Source of the DNA: an uncultured Lachnospiraceae bacterium
GTDB taxonomy: Bacteria > Bacillota > Clostridia > Lachnospirales > Lachnospiraceae
Assembly: GCA_947626965.1 (NCBI GenBank)
Contig: CANQUH010000008.1
Span: 1 to 50,312 of the forward strand
Reading direction: 5' to 3'
Length of the DNA: 50,312 nucleotides
A program made the translations under genes and the position numbers. Each line of letters begins with the position of its first letter. Position 1 is the first letter of the stretch. Below, in pieces: positions 15,954 to 24,297 of this stretch. Below the pieces are notes generated by a model. The model worked only from the letters and a program-made list of their open reading frames with translations, was not told the DNA's origin and searched no databases.

Positions 15954-17222
15954 ATGAAAAAACCATTTGTAACAAAAGAACAGCTTGACCAGATCGTACA
16001 GGAATTTCCGACACCTTTCCATCTGTACGATGAAAAAGGAATCCGTGAAAATGTAAAGGAGCTTTATGACGCTTTTTCCTGGAACAAAGGATACAAGGAG
16101 TTTTTTGCGGTGAAGGCAACGCCGAATCCGTTTCTGATCAATATCCTGAAAGAGTACGGCTGCGGAACCGACTGTTCTTCCATGACAGAACTGATGCTCT
16201 CCGAGGCGATCGGCATCACCGGACACAATGTAATGTTTTCCTCGAACGACACGCCGCTTTCCGAATTTAAAAAATGCGCGGATATCGGCGGTATCATCAA
16301 TCTTGACGATATCACGCATATTGAGAAGGTAGAGGAGGCTGTCGGATATCTTCCGAAGACGATGTCCTGTCGTTTTAATCCCGGCGGAGTGTTCAAGATC
16401 AGCAATGATATTATGGACAACCCAGGCGACGCCAAGTACGGCATGACAGAAGAGCAGATCGAGGAAGCTTTCCGCATCATGAAGGCAAAAGGTGTGGAAG
16501 AGTTCGGCATTCACGCATTCCTCGCGAGCAACACGGTGACAAACGACTACTATCCGATGCTGGCCGGCGTCCTGTTTGAGCTTGCGGTAAAACTGCATGA
16601 GAAGACCGGCGCAGACATTAAATTCATTAATCTCTCCGGCGGAATCGGAATTCCGTACCGTCCGGATCAAGAGAAGAACGACATCTATAAGATCGGAAAA
16701 GGAGTCCGCAAGGTATATGAAAAGATCCTTGTCCCGGCAGGCCTGGGCGATGTGGCGATCTACACGGAACTTGGCCGTTACATGCTTGGACCGTACGGCT
16801 GTCTCGTGACAAAAGCCATCCATGAAAAGCACACGCACAAGGAATATATCGGCGTGGACGCCTGCGCGGTCAACCTGATGCGTCCGGCCATGTACGGCGC
16901 GTATCACCACATTACAGTCATGGGAAAAGAAGACCAGCCCTGCGATCACACCTACGATGTGACAGGTTCTCTCTGCGAGAACAACGACAAGTTTGCGATC
17001 GACCGCAAGCTCCCGAAGATTGATATGGGAGATCTGCTGGTGATCCACGATACAGGCGCGCACGGATACTCGATGGGCTATAACTACAACGGAAAACTCA
17101 GATCCGCGGAAGTTCTTCTCTGCGAAGACGGAACGGCAAAACTGATCCGCCGCGCGGAAACGCCGAGGGATTATTTCGCTACATTTGATTTCTGTGATAT
17201 TTTAAAAGATATGAAATATTAA
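15954..17222 (+). CDS. lysA: Diaminopimelate decarboxylase
   Basis: A 422-residue PLP enzyme of the fold-type III decarboxylase family, converting meso-diaminopimelate to L-lysine. Lys54 in FFAVKATPNP is the Schiff-base lysine. LSGGIGIPYRPDQ is the phosphate-binding glycine loop, YTELGRYM supplies substrate contacts, and the C-terminal DVTGSLCENNDKFA contains the active-site Cys of the second subunit. The HAFLASNT segment and overall length fit the clostridial LysA variant; an ornithine/arginine decarboxylase is less likely. ATG 15954 has GAGGAG upstream. The gene is transcribed alone and ended by a repeat hairpin. Confidence 0.85.
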   Translation: MKKPFVTKEQLDQIVQEFPTPFHLYDEKGIRENVKELYDAFSWNKGYKEFFAVKATPNPFLINILKEYGCGTDCSSMTELMLSEAIGITGHNVMFSSNDTPLSEFKKCADIGGIINLDDITHIEKVEEAVGYLPKTMSCRFNPGGVFKISNDIMDNPGDAKYGMTEEQIEEAFRIMKAKGVEEFGIHAFLASNTVTNDYYPMLAGVLFELAVKLHEKTGADIKFINLSGGIGIPYRPDQEKNDIYKIGKGVRKVYEKILVPAGLGDVAIYTELGRYMLGPYGCLVTKAIHEKHTHKEYIGVDACAVNLMRPAMYGAYHHITVMGKEDQPCDHTYDVTGSLCENNDKFAIDRKLPKIDMGDLLVIHDTGAHGYSMGYNYNGKLRSAEVLLCEDGTAKLIRRAETPRDYFATFDFCDILKDMKY

Positions 17223-17230
17223 GAAATAAT

Positions 17231-17313
17231 CGAGCAGGAGGTGCTTTTCTCTCCTGCTCGCCGCGCGGCCCAGGTGCTGCGTCAGCAGCTGGTTTCCCTG
17301 CCTGGGCCTGCTC
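17231..17313 (+). repeat. GC-rich two-hairpin dispersed repeat, copy after lysA
   Basis: The first hairpin is CGAGCAGGAG paired with CTCCTGCTCG. The second has outer stem GCCCAGG/CCTGGGC and an inner stem CTGCG-TCAG-CAG. It starts 9 bases after the lysA stop, so it may terminate that transcript. Copies with compensating stem changes occur at 40909-40992 and, reversed, 33137-33220. Confidence 0.75.
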
Positions 17314-17316
17314 ATG

Positions 17317-17350
17317 TTAAAGAAACCCCGAAGCGATATGCTTCGGGGTT
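17317..17350 (-). terminator. Terminator after tRNA-Leu
   Basis: AACCCCGAAGC (17324-17334) and GCTTCGGGGTT (17340-17350) form a perfect 11-bp stem with a 5-base loop, 10 bases downstream of the tRNA on the minus strand, followed by TCTTTAAC. Confidence 0.75.
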
Positions 17351-17360
17351 AAAATTTTGA

Positions 17361-17442
17361 TGCCGCTGGCCGGACTCGAACCGGCACGGTTTTACCCGCT
17401 TGATTTTGAGTCAAGTGCGTCTGCCAATTCCGCCACAGCGGC
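17361..17442 (-). tRNA. tRNA-Leu (anticodon CAA)
   Basis: An 82-base tRNA on the minus strand with a class II long variable arm. The acceptor stem is GCCGCTG paired with CAGCGGC and discriminator A. The D-loop has TTGGCAGAC. The anticodon stem-loop is CTTGA-CTCAAAA-TCAAG, reading UUG codons. The T arm CCGGTTCGAGTCCGG is perfect. CCA is not encoded, so it is added after transcription. Confidence 0.95.
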
Positions 17443-17506
17443 ACATGCTTTGATTCGGCACATGACTTACCATATCACAGTTAGCAGGAAAATGCAAGAT
17501 AATTTT

Positions 17507-18268
17507 TTATTTCATTTTATATACCGGGTCCGCCGGATAGCCGCCGCGCAGCTTCTGCATGCCCCTCTGCAGCGCATCTTTAGAATTTTTCCATTCAGCA
17601 TCCTTGTTCCGGTAGTCGTATTTGTCGACCAGCCAGTCAATGTCCTCCTGAATCCTCTTCATGTTTTCCTCCATCAGAGCAAATACCATCGGATAAAATT
17701 CTGCTTTCTGCTTGTCATTCAGATAGTGTTCCGCACGGTCACAGAGGATACCGAAATGATGAAGACAGAACCCTTTGCTGTCCTTAATTTTGGCACGGAA
17801 GCTTTCATCTTTCGTGTACATTCCAAAAAACGTGGAAATATAACGTTCAAATGTATCTTTCAGTTCGCGGCAGATATAGCAGGAGCAGTCCTTTTCTGCC
17901 GTCCACTCGCCGATCGCGCTTCTGGAGTCCTCCGGCTTTGCTGTAACCCGCTTGAGGAAAGAAGATTTTCCCGGCTGGTAAGCGGCAAATTTTTTGCTCA
18001 TCTCACTGCGCAGCTTCTTGTAATGTGTCTGCAGAATCAGGGAATTGCCCAGAGCATTGCCGTAGTCGAACATTTTCTTCATATGCTCGCGGCAGAATCC
18101 GATCTCATCTGTCTGGTCACGGATATCGCTCTCCATATAGGAGGAACTGTTCCCGATCACAAAGTCAATCTTATCCTGTTCAAGCTTGCGCTCGATAAAA
18201 CAGAACGGACACTCGTCATGCGCATTGAGAGCGTCATTCAATGGAATTGTGTATAATTTTTCTTTCAT
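17507..18268 (-). CDS. DUF6062 family Cys-rich protein
   Basis: A 253-residue cytoplasmic protein with no known activity; I recognise it as the family named DUF6062 in Lachnospiraceae. It holds two similar half-sites. The N-terminal half has CPFC (Cys20, Cys23) and GFCREH (Cys59, His62). The C-terminal half has CSCYIC near residue 136 and GFCLHH about 35 residues later. The internal duplication and C/C/C/H pattern suggest two bound metal ions, probably zinc (inference). The rest is helical and charged. ATG 18268 has AAGGAG upstream. It is a single-gene unit. Confidence 0.75.
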   Translation of the reverse strand: MKEKLYTIPLNDALNAHDECPFCFIERKLEQDKIDFVIGNSSSYMESDIRDQTDEIGFCREHMKKMFDYGNALGNSLILQTHYKKLRSEMSKKFAAYQPGKSSFLKRVTAKPEDSRSAIGEWTAEKDCSCYICRELKDTFERYISTFFGMYTKDESFRAKIKDSKGFCLHHFGILCDRAEHYLNDKQKAEFYPMVFALMEENMKRIQEDIDWLVDKYDYRNKDAEWKNSKDALQRGMQKLRGGYPADPVYKMK

Positions 18269-18320
18269 AATAAAAAACTCCTTTCCATCCAGGACCCGTT
18301 TGCGGTTTTGTCTGATAAAT

Positions 18321-18362
18321 CGGCTTCAGCAGCAAGTGCTTCTGCCTGGTCTGAACTATAAC
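18321..18362. repeat. Solo right end of the 12370-type element
   Basis: This 42-base segment matches the right end of the element at 12370-12501 with four differences: the conserved block CAGCAGCAAGTGCTTC, then GCCTGGTCTGAACT and a GTAAC-like terminus (here ATAAC). No matching left end is seen nearby, so it appears to be a decayed copy. Confidence 0.6.
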
Positions 18363-18400
18363 TTTGATTGTACCAAATTTATGAAAAGATGTCAAAAACA

Positions 18401-18429
18401 TTGACGTTATATGGGGCAGCCGTTATAAT
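18401..18429 (+). promoter_or_regulatory. Sigma-A promoter of the mscS-polA operon
   Basis: TTGACG (18401-18406), 17-base spacer and perfect TATAAT (18424-18429). The predicted start is near 18435, at the base of a structured leader. Confidence 0.75.
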
Positions 18430-18433
18430 TAGG

Positions 18434-18521
18434 GTGTTGCCTCCGCTTCCCTGGATTTTCCAGGCAGGCCTTCATGCAGCGCCATGAGCGAAAGCCTGCA
18501 AAAGAACATGGAGGCGCAGCA
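18434..18521 (+). ncRNA. Structured leader RNA, three-way-junction-like
   Basis: The predicted transcript starts with TGTTGCCTCC (18435-18444), which pairs with GGAG and GCAGCA ending at 18521. This helix encloses hairpin CCTGGA-TTT-TCCAGG (18450-18464) and a longer arm GCAGGC/GCCTGC (18464-18469 with 18494-18499), which itself contains TCATG/CATGA. The closed form ends about 48 bases before the start codon at 18570. No known riboswitch motif was matched. Confidence 0.4.
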
Positions 18522-18569
18522 GTAACAATGGGATATACGGAAATGATTTTAAAAAGGGGATATGCAGAA

Positions 18570-20096
18570 ATGCGGTTAAAAAAGGGCAGAAAAATTTTAA
18601 TCTGGTATCTGACAGCTCTGCTGTTTGTTTTTAATTTCAATACAAAGGCAGTTCATGCCGCATCTGAAGTCGGCCATTATGGAGAAATGGCGGAGGAAAA
18701 AACAACAGAAGCGCCCGCAGCAGCGCCTGAGGTGACGGATGAACACGAGAACGAACCGCCGTCTGACACAGATCAGGAAGTGACAGAACTTTATCTGGAT
18801 TCCTCGGGAGATTCTTCTTCTATTATGGAGGAGTGGGAGACAGACAGCTGGACTGAGCCTTCTGCCGGAACGGAATCTTCCGAACATACGGGGGAAATTC
18901 CCGAACATACGGAAGCTGCAACGGAAGCAGAAGAAACGGAATCTCCGGAATCTTTTACAGAAGCGGAACAAACCACGGAAGACGTCACGGAAATGGAGAC
19001 GGAAACGCCCACAGAAACAGGGGACCTGCCGGAAACAGAGACTCTTCCTGAATCTGCGGAAACAGAGGAATCCGCCTCAGAAACAGAACTGCTTACCGAA
19101 GAACTGTCGGAACATGAGGAAACCGCCTTATCAACAGAGGTTTTGACGACAGAGTCAGAGCTTCAGGACAGTGCAGAGGAAACGGTGCCCACAGGAGATA
19201 CGGAATTTCCGGAAACGGAACCTGAGGAATCAGAGACAGAAAAACTGTCTCTTGAGGATCATTCCGCACTTTTTGAGCTCCTTCAGTCCTGGTGGGAGAG
19301 CATGCAGCTGGCTTTTGTCACAAAAATACTGCAGCTGATTCTTGCGTTTGTGCTGTTTTTCGTCGGAAGGAGGGTCATAAATACCTTCATCCGGCTCATG
19401 GATAAAATGGCGGAGCGGAAAGGATGGGATCCGACGGTCTGCAGTTTTGCCCGAAACGCTGCGAGGGCCGTCCTGTATCTTGCTCTGATCATGGCCATTC
19501 TGACTTGCGTCGGCGTCGAGGTGGCGTCTCTTGCCGCCATCATCAGTTCCATCGGCGTGGCGCTCGGTCTTGCTCTGCAGGGCAGCCTCAGCAACCTGGC
19601 CGGAGGACTCCTTCTCGCGATAATGAAGCCGATCCATCTGGGCGATTTTATCAATGCTTCCGGTTATGCCGGTACGGTCAGTGAGATCGGGCTGGTCTAC
19701 ACGACGCTGGTCGGGGCGGATGACCGGACTGTGGTCATCCCGAACAGCACACTTATGAGCAGCGTGATTGAGAACTATTCAAAACAGACCACCCGCCGCG
19801 TGGAAGTACAGTGCCCGATTTCCTACGAGGCGGACCTGAAGCTCGCCATGAATATTTTTGACGATGTTCTCCGCAGGATCCCGGAGCGTCTGCCGGACAA
19901 GCCTGTCAATGTCTTCATCTCCAGTTTTGGAGACAGCGGCATTGTTCTGGAGGGACAGATTTACGTAGAGTGGACTCAGTACCTGTCGGCGCTCTGGAAG
20001 GTGAGAGAAAAGATCAAGCTGAGTTTTGACGAGGCCGGCATTGAAATTCCGCTGCCGCAGATTGTGGTCAGCCAGAAGCAGGAGAATATGAAATGA
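18570..20096 (+). CDS. MscS-type mechanosensitive channel with acidic secreted linker
   Basis: A 508-residue protein. From ATG 18570 the N-terminus is a good signal peptide ending NTKAVHAA, which is why I prefer it over upstream in-frame ATGs. Next come about 200 residues of Glu/Thr/Ser-rich low-complexity sequence (runs of TE, ETE, SEE), then the MscS core: three hydrophobic segments with the pore helix SIGVALGLALQGSLSNLAGG, the beta domain (VVIPNSTLMSSVIENYS) and the alpha/beta cytoplasmic domain. The channel releases solutes under osmotic downshock. The acidic stretch should sit outside the cell. It is first in an operon with a zinc-finger protein, polA and coaE. Confidence 0.85.
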   Translation: MRLKKGRKILIWYLTALLFVFNFNTKAVHAASEVGHYGEMAEEKTTEAPAAAPEVTDEHENEPPSDTDQEVTELYLDSSGDSSSIMEEWETDSWTEPSAGTESSEHTGEIPEHTEAATEAEETESPESFTEAEQTTEDVTEMETETPTETGDLPETETLPESAETEESASETELLTEELSEHEETALSTEVLTTESELQDSAEETVPTGDTEFPETEPEESETEKLSLEDHSALFELLQSWWESMQLAFVTKILQLILAFVLFFVGRRVINTFIRLMDKMAERKGWDPTVCSFARNAARAVLYLALIMAILTCVGVEVASLAAIISSIGVALGLALQGSLSNLAGGLLLAIMKPIHLGDFINASGYAGTVSEIGLVYTTLVGADDRTVVIPNSTLMSSVIENYSKQTTRRVEVQCPISYEADLKLAMNIFDDVLRRIPERLPDKPVNVFISSFGDSGIVLEGQIYVEWTQYLSALWKVREKIKLSFDEAGIEIPLPQIVVSQKQENMK

Positions 20097-20674
20097 ATTG
20101 CATGGAGGCGCGCAGAATGGTTACCCCCTATATAAAAGGGGAACTGTCTGAAAAAGAACTGGAACAGTTTTTGAAACATATTGAGCAGTGCAGCGACTGT
20201 ATGGACGAGCTCGACATCTACTTCACCGTATATCAGGCGATGGACCGGCTCGATGCGGAAGATCACCCGGATTACAACTTTAAGAGAATGCTGAACGAGA
20301 GCATTCACGCGGCGAAACGCCGGATTGTCTTTTCCAGAGTCTTCCGTTTTATGAGAACTGCCTTGTTTATACTGACGGATCTTCTTCTCCTGCTCTGTAT
20401 CATAACAGGGATCCGGCTCAGTCAGGGAGAGTCTGTGGAGCCGGTCTTTCAGCGCATCTGGCTTAATTTTTACCGCCCGGCAGAACTGATCGAGCAGGAG
20501 TCCGAATTGTCCACTGAGGAACTGTCGGAGATACTTTCTGAAGTGATCAAAGAGCGGGAGCCTCTGCGGAATATCGGGCAAGTCCCGGACAGTTCTGCAG
20601 ATGAAGGGGAAAAAGCGGGAAAAAAGGCAGGCAAAAAGGCAGCAGCGTCAAAAAAAAGGAGAAAAAATGGCTGA
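20093..20674 (+). CDS. Membrane-anchored zinc-finger (anti-sigma-like, zf-HC2) protein
   Basis: A 193-residue protein. Its first 40 residues carry the ZAS-type zinc site: Cys3, then HIEQCSDC with one His and two Cys. A single membrane helix lies at about residues 86-108 (ALFILTDLLLLLCIITGI). The C-terminal part is acidic, ending in a Lys/Ala-rich tail. ZAS proteins normally bind an ECF sigma factor, but none is encoded nearby. Start ATG overlaps the mscS stop (ATGA), and its end overlaps polA by 8 bases, so all are translationally coupled. A link to envelope stress sensing is inference. Confidence 0.75.
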   Translation: MNCMEARRMVTPYIKGELSEKELEQFLKHIEQCSDCMDELDIYFTVYQAMDRLDAEDHPDYNFKRMLNESIHAAKRRIVFSRVFRFMRTALFILTDLLLLLCIITGIRLSQGESVEPVFQRIWLNFYRPAELIEQESELSTEELSEILSEVIKEREPLRNIGQVPDSSADEGEKAGKKAGKKAAASKKRRKNG

Positions 20675-23459
20675 GAAAGAAAAAATTGTACTGATTGACG
20701 GACACAGTATTTTAAACAGGGCTTTTTACGGAATTCCGACGCTCACCAACAGCGAAGGGCTTCATACAAACGCAGTCTATGGCTTTCTGAATATTCTGTT
20801 CAAAATACTTGAGGAAGAGCAGGCGGGATACGCGGCAGTCGCGTTTGATCTGAAAGCTCCGACATTCCGCCATAAAATGTTTGACGGTTATAAAGGAACG
20901 CGCAAACCGATGCCGCAGGAACTGCACGAACAGGTTCCTCTGATGAAGGAAATGCTGCAGGCGATGGGGATTCCCGTATTGACAATGGAGGGATATGAGG
21001 CCGACGATATTCTGGGAACCATCTCTCACCGCATGGAGGCGGAAGGGATGGAAGTATCTGTAGTTTCAGGCGACCGGGATCTGCTGCAGCTTGCAACGGA
21101 CAATATCCGGATCCGTATTCCAAAAACAAAAGCGACCGGAACTGAAGTTGAGGATTATTATGCAAAAGATGTCGAATCACGTTACCAGGTGACTCCGACA
21201 CAGTTTATCGATGTGAAAGCTCTGATGGGGGACAGCTCCGACAATATTCCGGGCGTTCCGGGAATCGGAGAGAAGACAGCCACAAAGCTGATCACGGAGT
21301 TCGGTTCCATTGAACAGGTTTATGAGAATCTTGAAAATGTCAGGCCGCCCAGGGCACGCGAAGCTGTCCGGCTTCACTATGATATGGCACAGATGAGCAA
21401 AACACTGGCGACAATCTGCCTGGAAGTTCCGATCTCCTTCTCAAAGGATGAGGCCCGGATCGAAAACCTGTACACAGCCGAGGCCAGAAATCTGTGCAGA
21501 AGACTTGAGTTCAAGAACCTTCTGTCGAGATTTGGGAGCGGCACAGAAGAAGAAAAACAGGAACAGCCTTCGGAGGAATTTCTGCAGATAAGCAGCCGTG
21601 AAGAGGCGGACCATGTATTTGAGCAGGCTCGCGGCATGGAAGCAGGATTCTGGATCGCAGAAGAGAATGGAAAACTGCTTGGCCTGTCGCTCTCATACCA
21701 CTGCGCCGGGACGGTCAGGGACGATTCTGAGAAAGCGTCAGCACAGACATCCTGTGCAGAGTCCGGCGAACCGGCTGTCCAGGCGGCAGAGCAAAATGCA
21801 GAACAAACTGCCGAATCTTCCGGACTGCAAAGCGCAGAGAAGCTCGTGTCCTGCTGGATCAGCGTTTCCGATATGCTTCCGGCTGATTATCTGCGCGGCC
21901 GGTTCGCCGGACTGGTCAGAGACGGCGGCCGCCTGGCGACAATACATTTGAAAGAACAGCTTTCGTCTTTCATGACCGCTCCGGAGAACGCGAAGAATCT
22001 GTACGACGCCGCAGTCGCGGCCTACCTTATAAATCCGCTCAAAGACAGTTATTTCTGTGAAGATATCGCAAAAGAATACGCGGGACGCATGATTCCTTCC
22101 CGGCAGGAGCTCTTTGCGAAGGACAGCCTGCTGCAGGCATATGAGACAAAGCGGGAGAAATTTCTGGAGTACGCGCGCTGTCAGTCTCTGATCCCGCTCC
22201 TGGCGCTTCCTGTGTTTGATCAGAAACTCGAACAGCTCCAGATGACCCGGCTGTTTGAGGAGATCGAGATGCCTCTTGTATACACTTTGTACGGCATGGA
22301 ACAGGAAGGCATCCTTGTGAAAGCAGAAGAACTGAAGGCCTACGGAGAACAGCTTCTGGGCCGGATCCAGGAGCTGGAGGGACAGATTTATGAAAAGGCC
22401 GGAGAAGCGTTTAACATCAATTCTCCCAAACAGCTCGGCGTTATTCTGTTTGAGAAACTGCAGCTTCCGCACGGGAAAAAGACAAAGACCGGATATTCCA
22501 CCGCGGCGGACGTTCTGGACAAGCTTGCGCCGGAATATCCCATCGTCGCTGATATTCTGGAATACCGGCAGCTCACAAAGCTGAAATCCACCTACGCGGA
22601 CGGACTGGCCGGATTTATCGCGGCGGACGGACGGATTCACGGAAAATTCCACCAGACGATCACCGCGACCGGACGGATCAGCAGCACGGACCCGAACCTG
22701 CAGAATATTCCCGTGCGTATGGAACTTGGCAGACTGATCCGGAAAGTTTTCGTTCCAAAACCGGGCTTCGTGTTTCTCGACGCGGATTACTCGCAGATCG
22801 AACTGCGTGTGCTTGCCCACTTTTCAAATGACGAAAAGCTGATTCAGGCATACCGCGAGGCGCAGGATATCCACAGGATCACGGCCTCCCAGGTATTCCA
22901 TGTGGCTCCCGAGGAGGTGACGCCGCTTCTGCGCCGCAACGCCAAAGCAGTCAATTTCGGCATTGTCTACGGAATCAGCTCTTTTGGCCTGAGTCAGGGT
23001 CTGAGCATCACACGTCAGGAAGCGCAGGCGTACATTGAGCAGTATTTTAAGACCTATCCGGGTATCAAAGAGTTCCTTGACCGGATGGTGGACGACGCGA
23101 AAAAGAACGGATATGTGACGACGCTGTTTGGCCGCCGCCGTCCGGTTCCGGAACTGAAATCTTCCAATTTCATGCAGCGCTCTTTCGGGGAACGTGTCGC
23201 GATGAACGCGCCGATTCAGGGAACGGCGGCTGATATTATCAAGATTGCGATGAACCGTGTCAGCGAATCGCTTCGTGCGCGCAAACTGAAATCAAAACTG
23301 ATTCTGCAGGTACACGATGAACTGCTTGTCGAGACTGCGGTCGACGAACTGGAGGAAGTGAGGCAGATTGTGGCCAGAGAAATGCAGAACGCCGCGGATC
23401 TGAAAGTAAAGCTTGAGATTGACATGCACACCGGTGAGAACTGGTATGAAGCCAAATAA
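20667..23459 (+). CDS. polA: DNA polymerase I
   Basis: A 930-residue repair and Okazaki-fragment-processing polymerase. The N-terminal 5' nuclease domain (IDGHSILNRAFYG, GYEADDILGT, SGDRDLLQL, GVPGIGEKTA) is intact. The middle 3'-5' exonuclease region has lost the catalytic acidic motif (GFWIAEENG where D-x-E is expected) and holds a Ser/Ala/Glu-rich insertion near residues 350-390, so proofreading is probably absent, as in other Firmicutes. The polymerase domain has motif A DADYSQIELR, the O helix RRNAKAVNFGIVYG and motif C QVHDE. ATG 20667 has AAAGGAG upstream. Confidence 0.96.
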   Translation: MAEKEKIVLIDGHSILNRAFYGIPTLTNSEGLHTNAVYGFLNILFKILEEEQAGYAAVAFDLKAPTFRHKMFDGYKGTRKPMPQELHEQVPLMKEMLQAMGIPVLTMEGYEADDILGTISHRMEAEGMEVSVVSGDRDLLQLATDNIRIRIPKTKATGTEVEDYYAKDVESRYQVTPTQFIDVKALMGDSSDNIPGVPGIGEKTATKLITEFGSIEQVYENLENVRPPRAREAVRLHYDMAQMSKTLATICLEVPISFSKDEARIENLYTAEARNLCRRLEFKNLLSRFGSGTEEEKQEQPSEEFLQISSREEADHVFEQARGMEAGFWIAEENGKLLGLSLSYHCAGTVRDDSEKASAQTSCAESGEPAVQAAEQNAEQTAESSGLQSAEKLVSCWISVSDMLPADYLRGRFAGLVRDGGRLATIHLKEQLSSFMTAPENAKNLYDAAVAAYLINPLKDSYFCEDIAKEYAGRMIPSRQELFAKDSLLQAYETKREKFLEYARCQSLIPLLALPVFDQKLEQLQMTRLFEEIEMPLVYTLYGMEQEGILVKAEELKAYGEQLLGRIQELEGQIYEKAGEAFNINSPKQLGVILFEKLQLPHGKKTKTGYSTAADVLDKLAPEYPIVADILEYRQLTKLKSTYADGLAGFIAADGRIHGKFHQTITATGRISSTDPNLQNIPVRMELGRLIRKVFVPKPGFVFLDADYSQIELRVLAHFSNDEKLIQAYREAQDIHRITASQVFHVAPEEVTPLLRRNAKAVNFGIVYGISSFGLSQGLSITRQEAQAYIEQYFKTYPGIKEFLDRMVDDAKKNGYVTTLFGRRRPVPELKSSNFMQRSFGERVAMNAPIQGTAADIIKIAMNRVSESLRARKLKSKLILQVHDELLVETAVDELEEVRQIVAREMQNAADLKVKLEIDMHTGENWYEAK

Positions 23460-23522
23460 ATGATGCGATGCCGGGGCAGAAAGTGTTCTGCACCCACAGG
23501 GGAGAAAGGATGGCAGATCCAT

Positions 23523-24137
23523 ATGAAGATTCTGGGAATCACCGGCGGGATCGGCGCCGGAAAAAGCACTGTTCTCGCCTGCATGAAAGAGCGGTACAAT
23601 GCCTGTGTGATCCAGGCGGATCAGGTCGCGTACGATCTGCAGCAGCCTGGAGCGTGCTGTTACGACCGGATTGTGGAAGAATTCGGCGCAGAAATCCTTG
23701 CCGGAAACGGAACGATCGACAGAAAAACCCTTGCCTCCATCGTTTTTGCCGACCCGGCGAAGCTGAATCTTCTGAACAAGATCGTCCACCCGGCTGTAAA
23801 ACAGTGGATCCTCAAAGAGACAGACCGCCAGCAGAAAAAAGGTACTCTGCTGACAATGATCGAGGCTGCCCTGCTGCTTGAAGACCACTATGATCTGCTC
23901 TGTGATGAGATCTGGTATATTCATGCGGATAAACAGACAAGAGTGCAGAGGCTGATGGAGAGCCGCGGCTACAGCAGAGAAAAAGCCCTGCAGATCATGG
24001 AAAATCAGCTTCCCGACGATCAGTACCGCAGCCGCTGCCGCCGGACGATTGACAACAGCGGCGACTTTTCTGCAGATACGCAGAAACAAATCGATGAGGC
24101 GATGGCCGGCCTTGGAATTTCACCGTCTGTAAAATAA
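23523..24137 (+). CDS. coaE: Dephospho-CoA kinase
   Basis: A 204-residue P-loop kinase that phosphorylates the 3'-OH of dephospho-CoA, the last step of CoA synthesis. Walker A is GGIGAGKST (residues 8-16), followed by VIQADQVAYDL (Asp-x-Asp/Asp-Gln substrate region), the HP of IVHPAVK, and the lid R-rich segment RVQRLMESRGYSREKA. ATG 23523 is a reading choice; the frame is open back to polA, and an AAAGGA lies about 13 bases upstream. Adjacent polA-coaE order is common in Firmicutes. Confidence 0.93.
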   Translation: MKILGITGGIGAGKSTVLACMKERYNACVIQADQVAYDLQQPGACCYDRIVEEFGAEILAGNGTIDRKTLASIVFADPAKLNLLNKIVHPAVKQWILKETDRQQKKGTLLTMIEAALLLEDHYDLLCDEIWYIHADKQTRVQRLMESRGYSREKALQIMENQLPDDQYRSRCRRTIDNSGDFSADTQKQIDEAMAGLGISPSVK

Positions 24138-24171
24138 CCGAACACGGTAAATCTGATTTTAAGAAAATCTA

Positions 24172-24200
24172 TTGCATTTGCGGAAGTTTTCTTTTATACT
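24172..24200 (+). promoter_or_regulatory. Sigma-A promoter of the MBL-fold gene
   Basis: TTGCAT (24172-24177), 17-base spacer, TATACT (24195-24200), about 100 bases before the start at 24298. Confidence 0.6.
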
Positions 24201-24297
24201 TCTATCGGATTTACGATAAAGATTACGGATCATGGAAATATGGAAACATCCAGGATCCGTAAAGTTTACAATAACGGACAAAGGGCTGATTAAGAAT

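Noticed and set aside
15915-17063. 382-codon minus-strand frame
   Set aside because: Antisense to lysA, with unlikely composition.
18434-18521. Identification of the leader as SRP RNA or a c-di-GMP riboswitch
   Set aside because: The conserved SRP loop and GEMM motifs were looked for and not found.
21738-22820. 360-codon minus-strand frame
   Set aside because: Lies opposite the polymerase domain of PolA with intact motifs on the plus strand.
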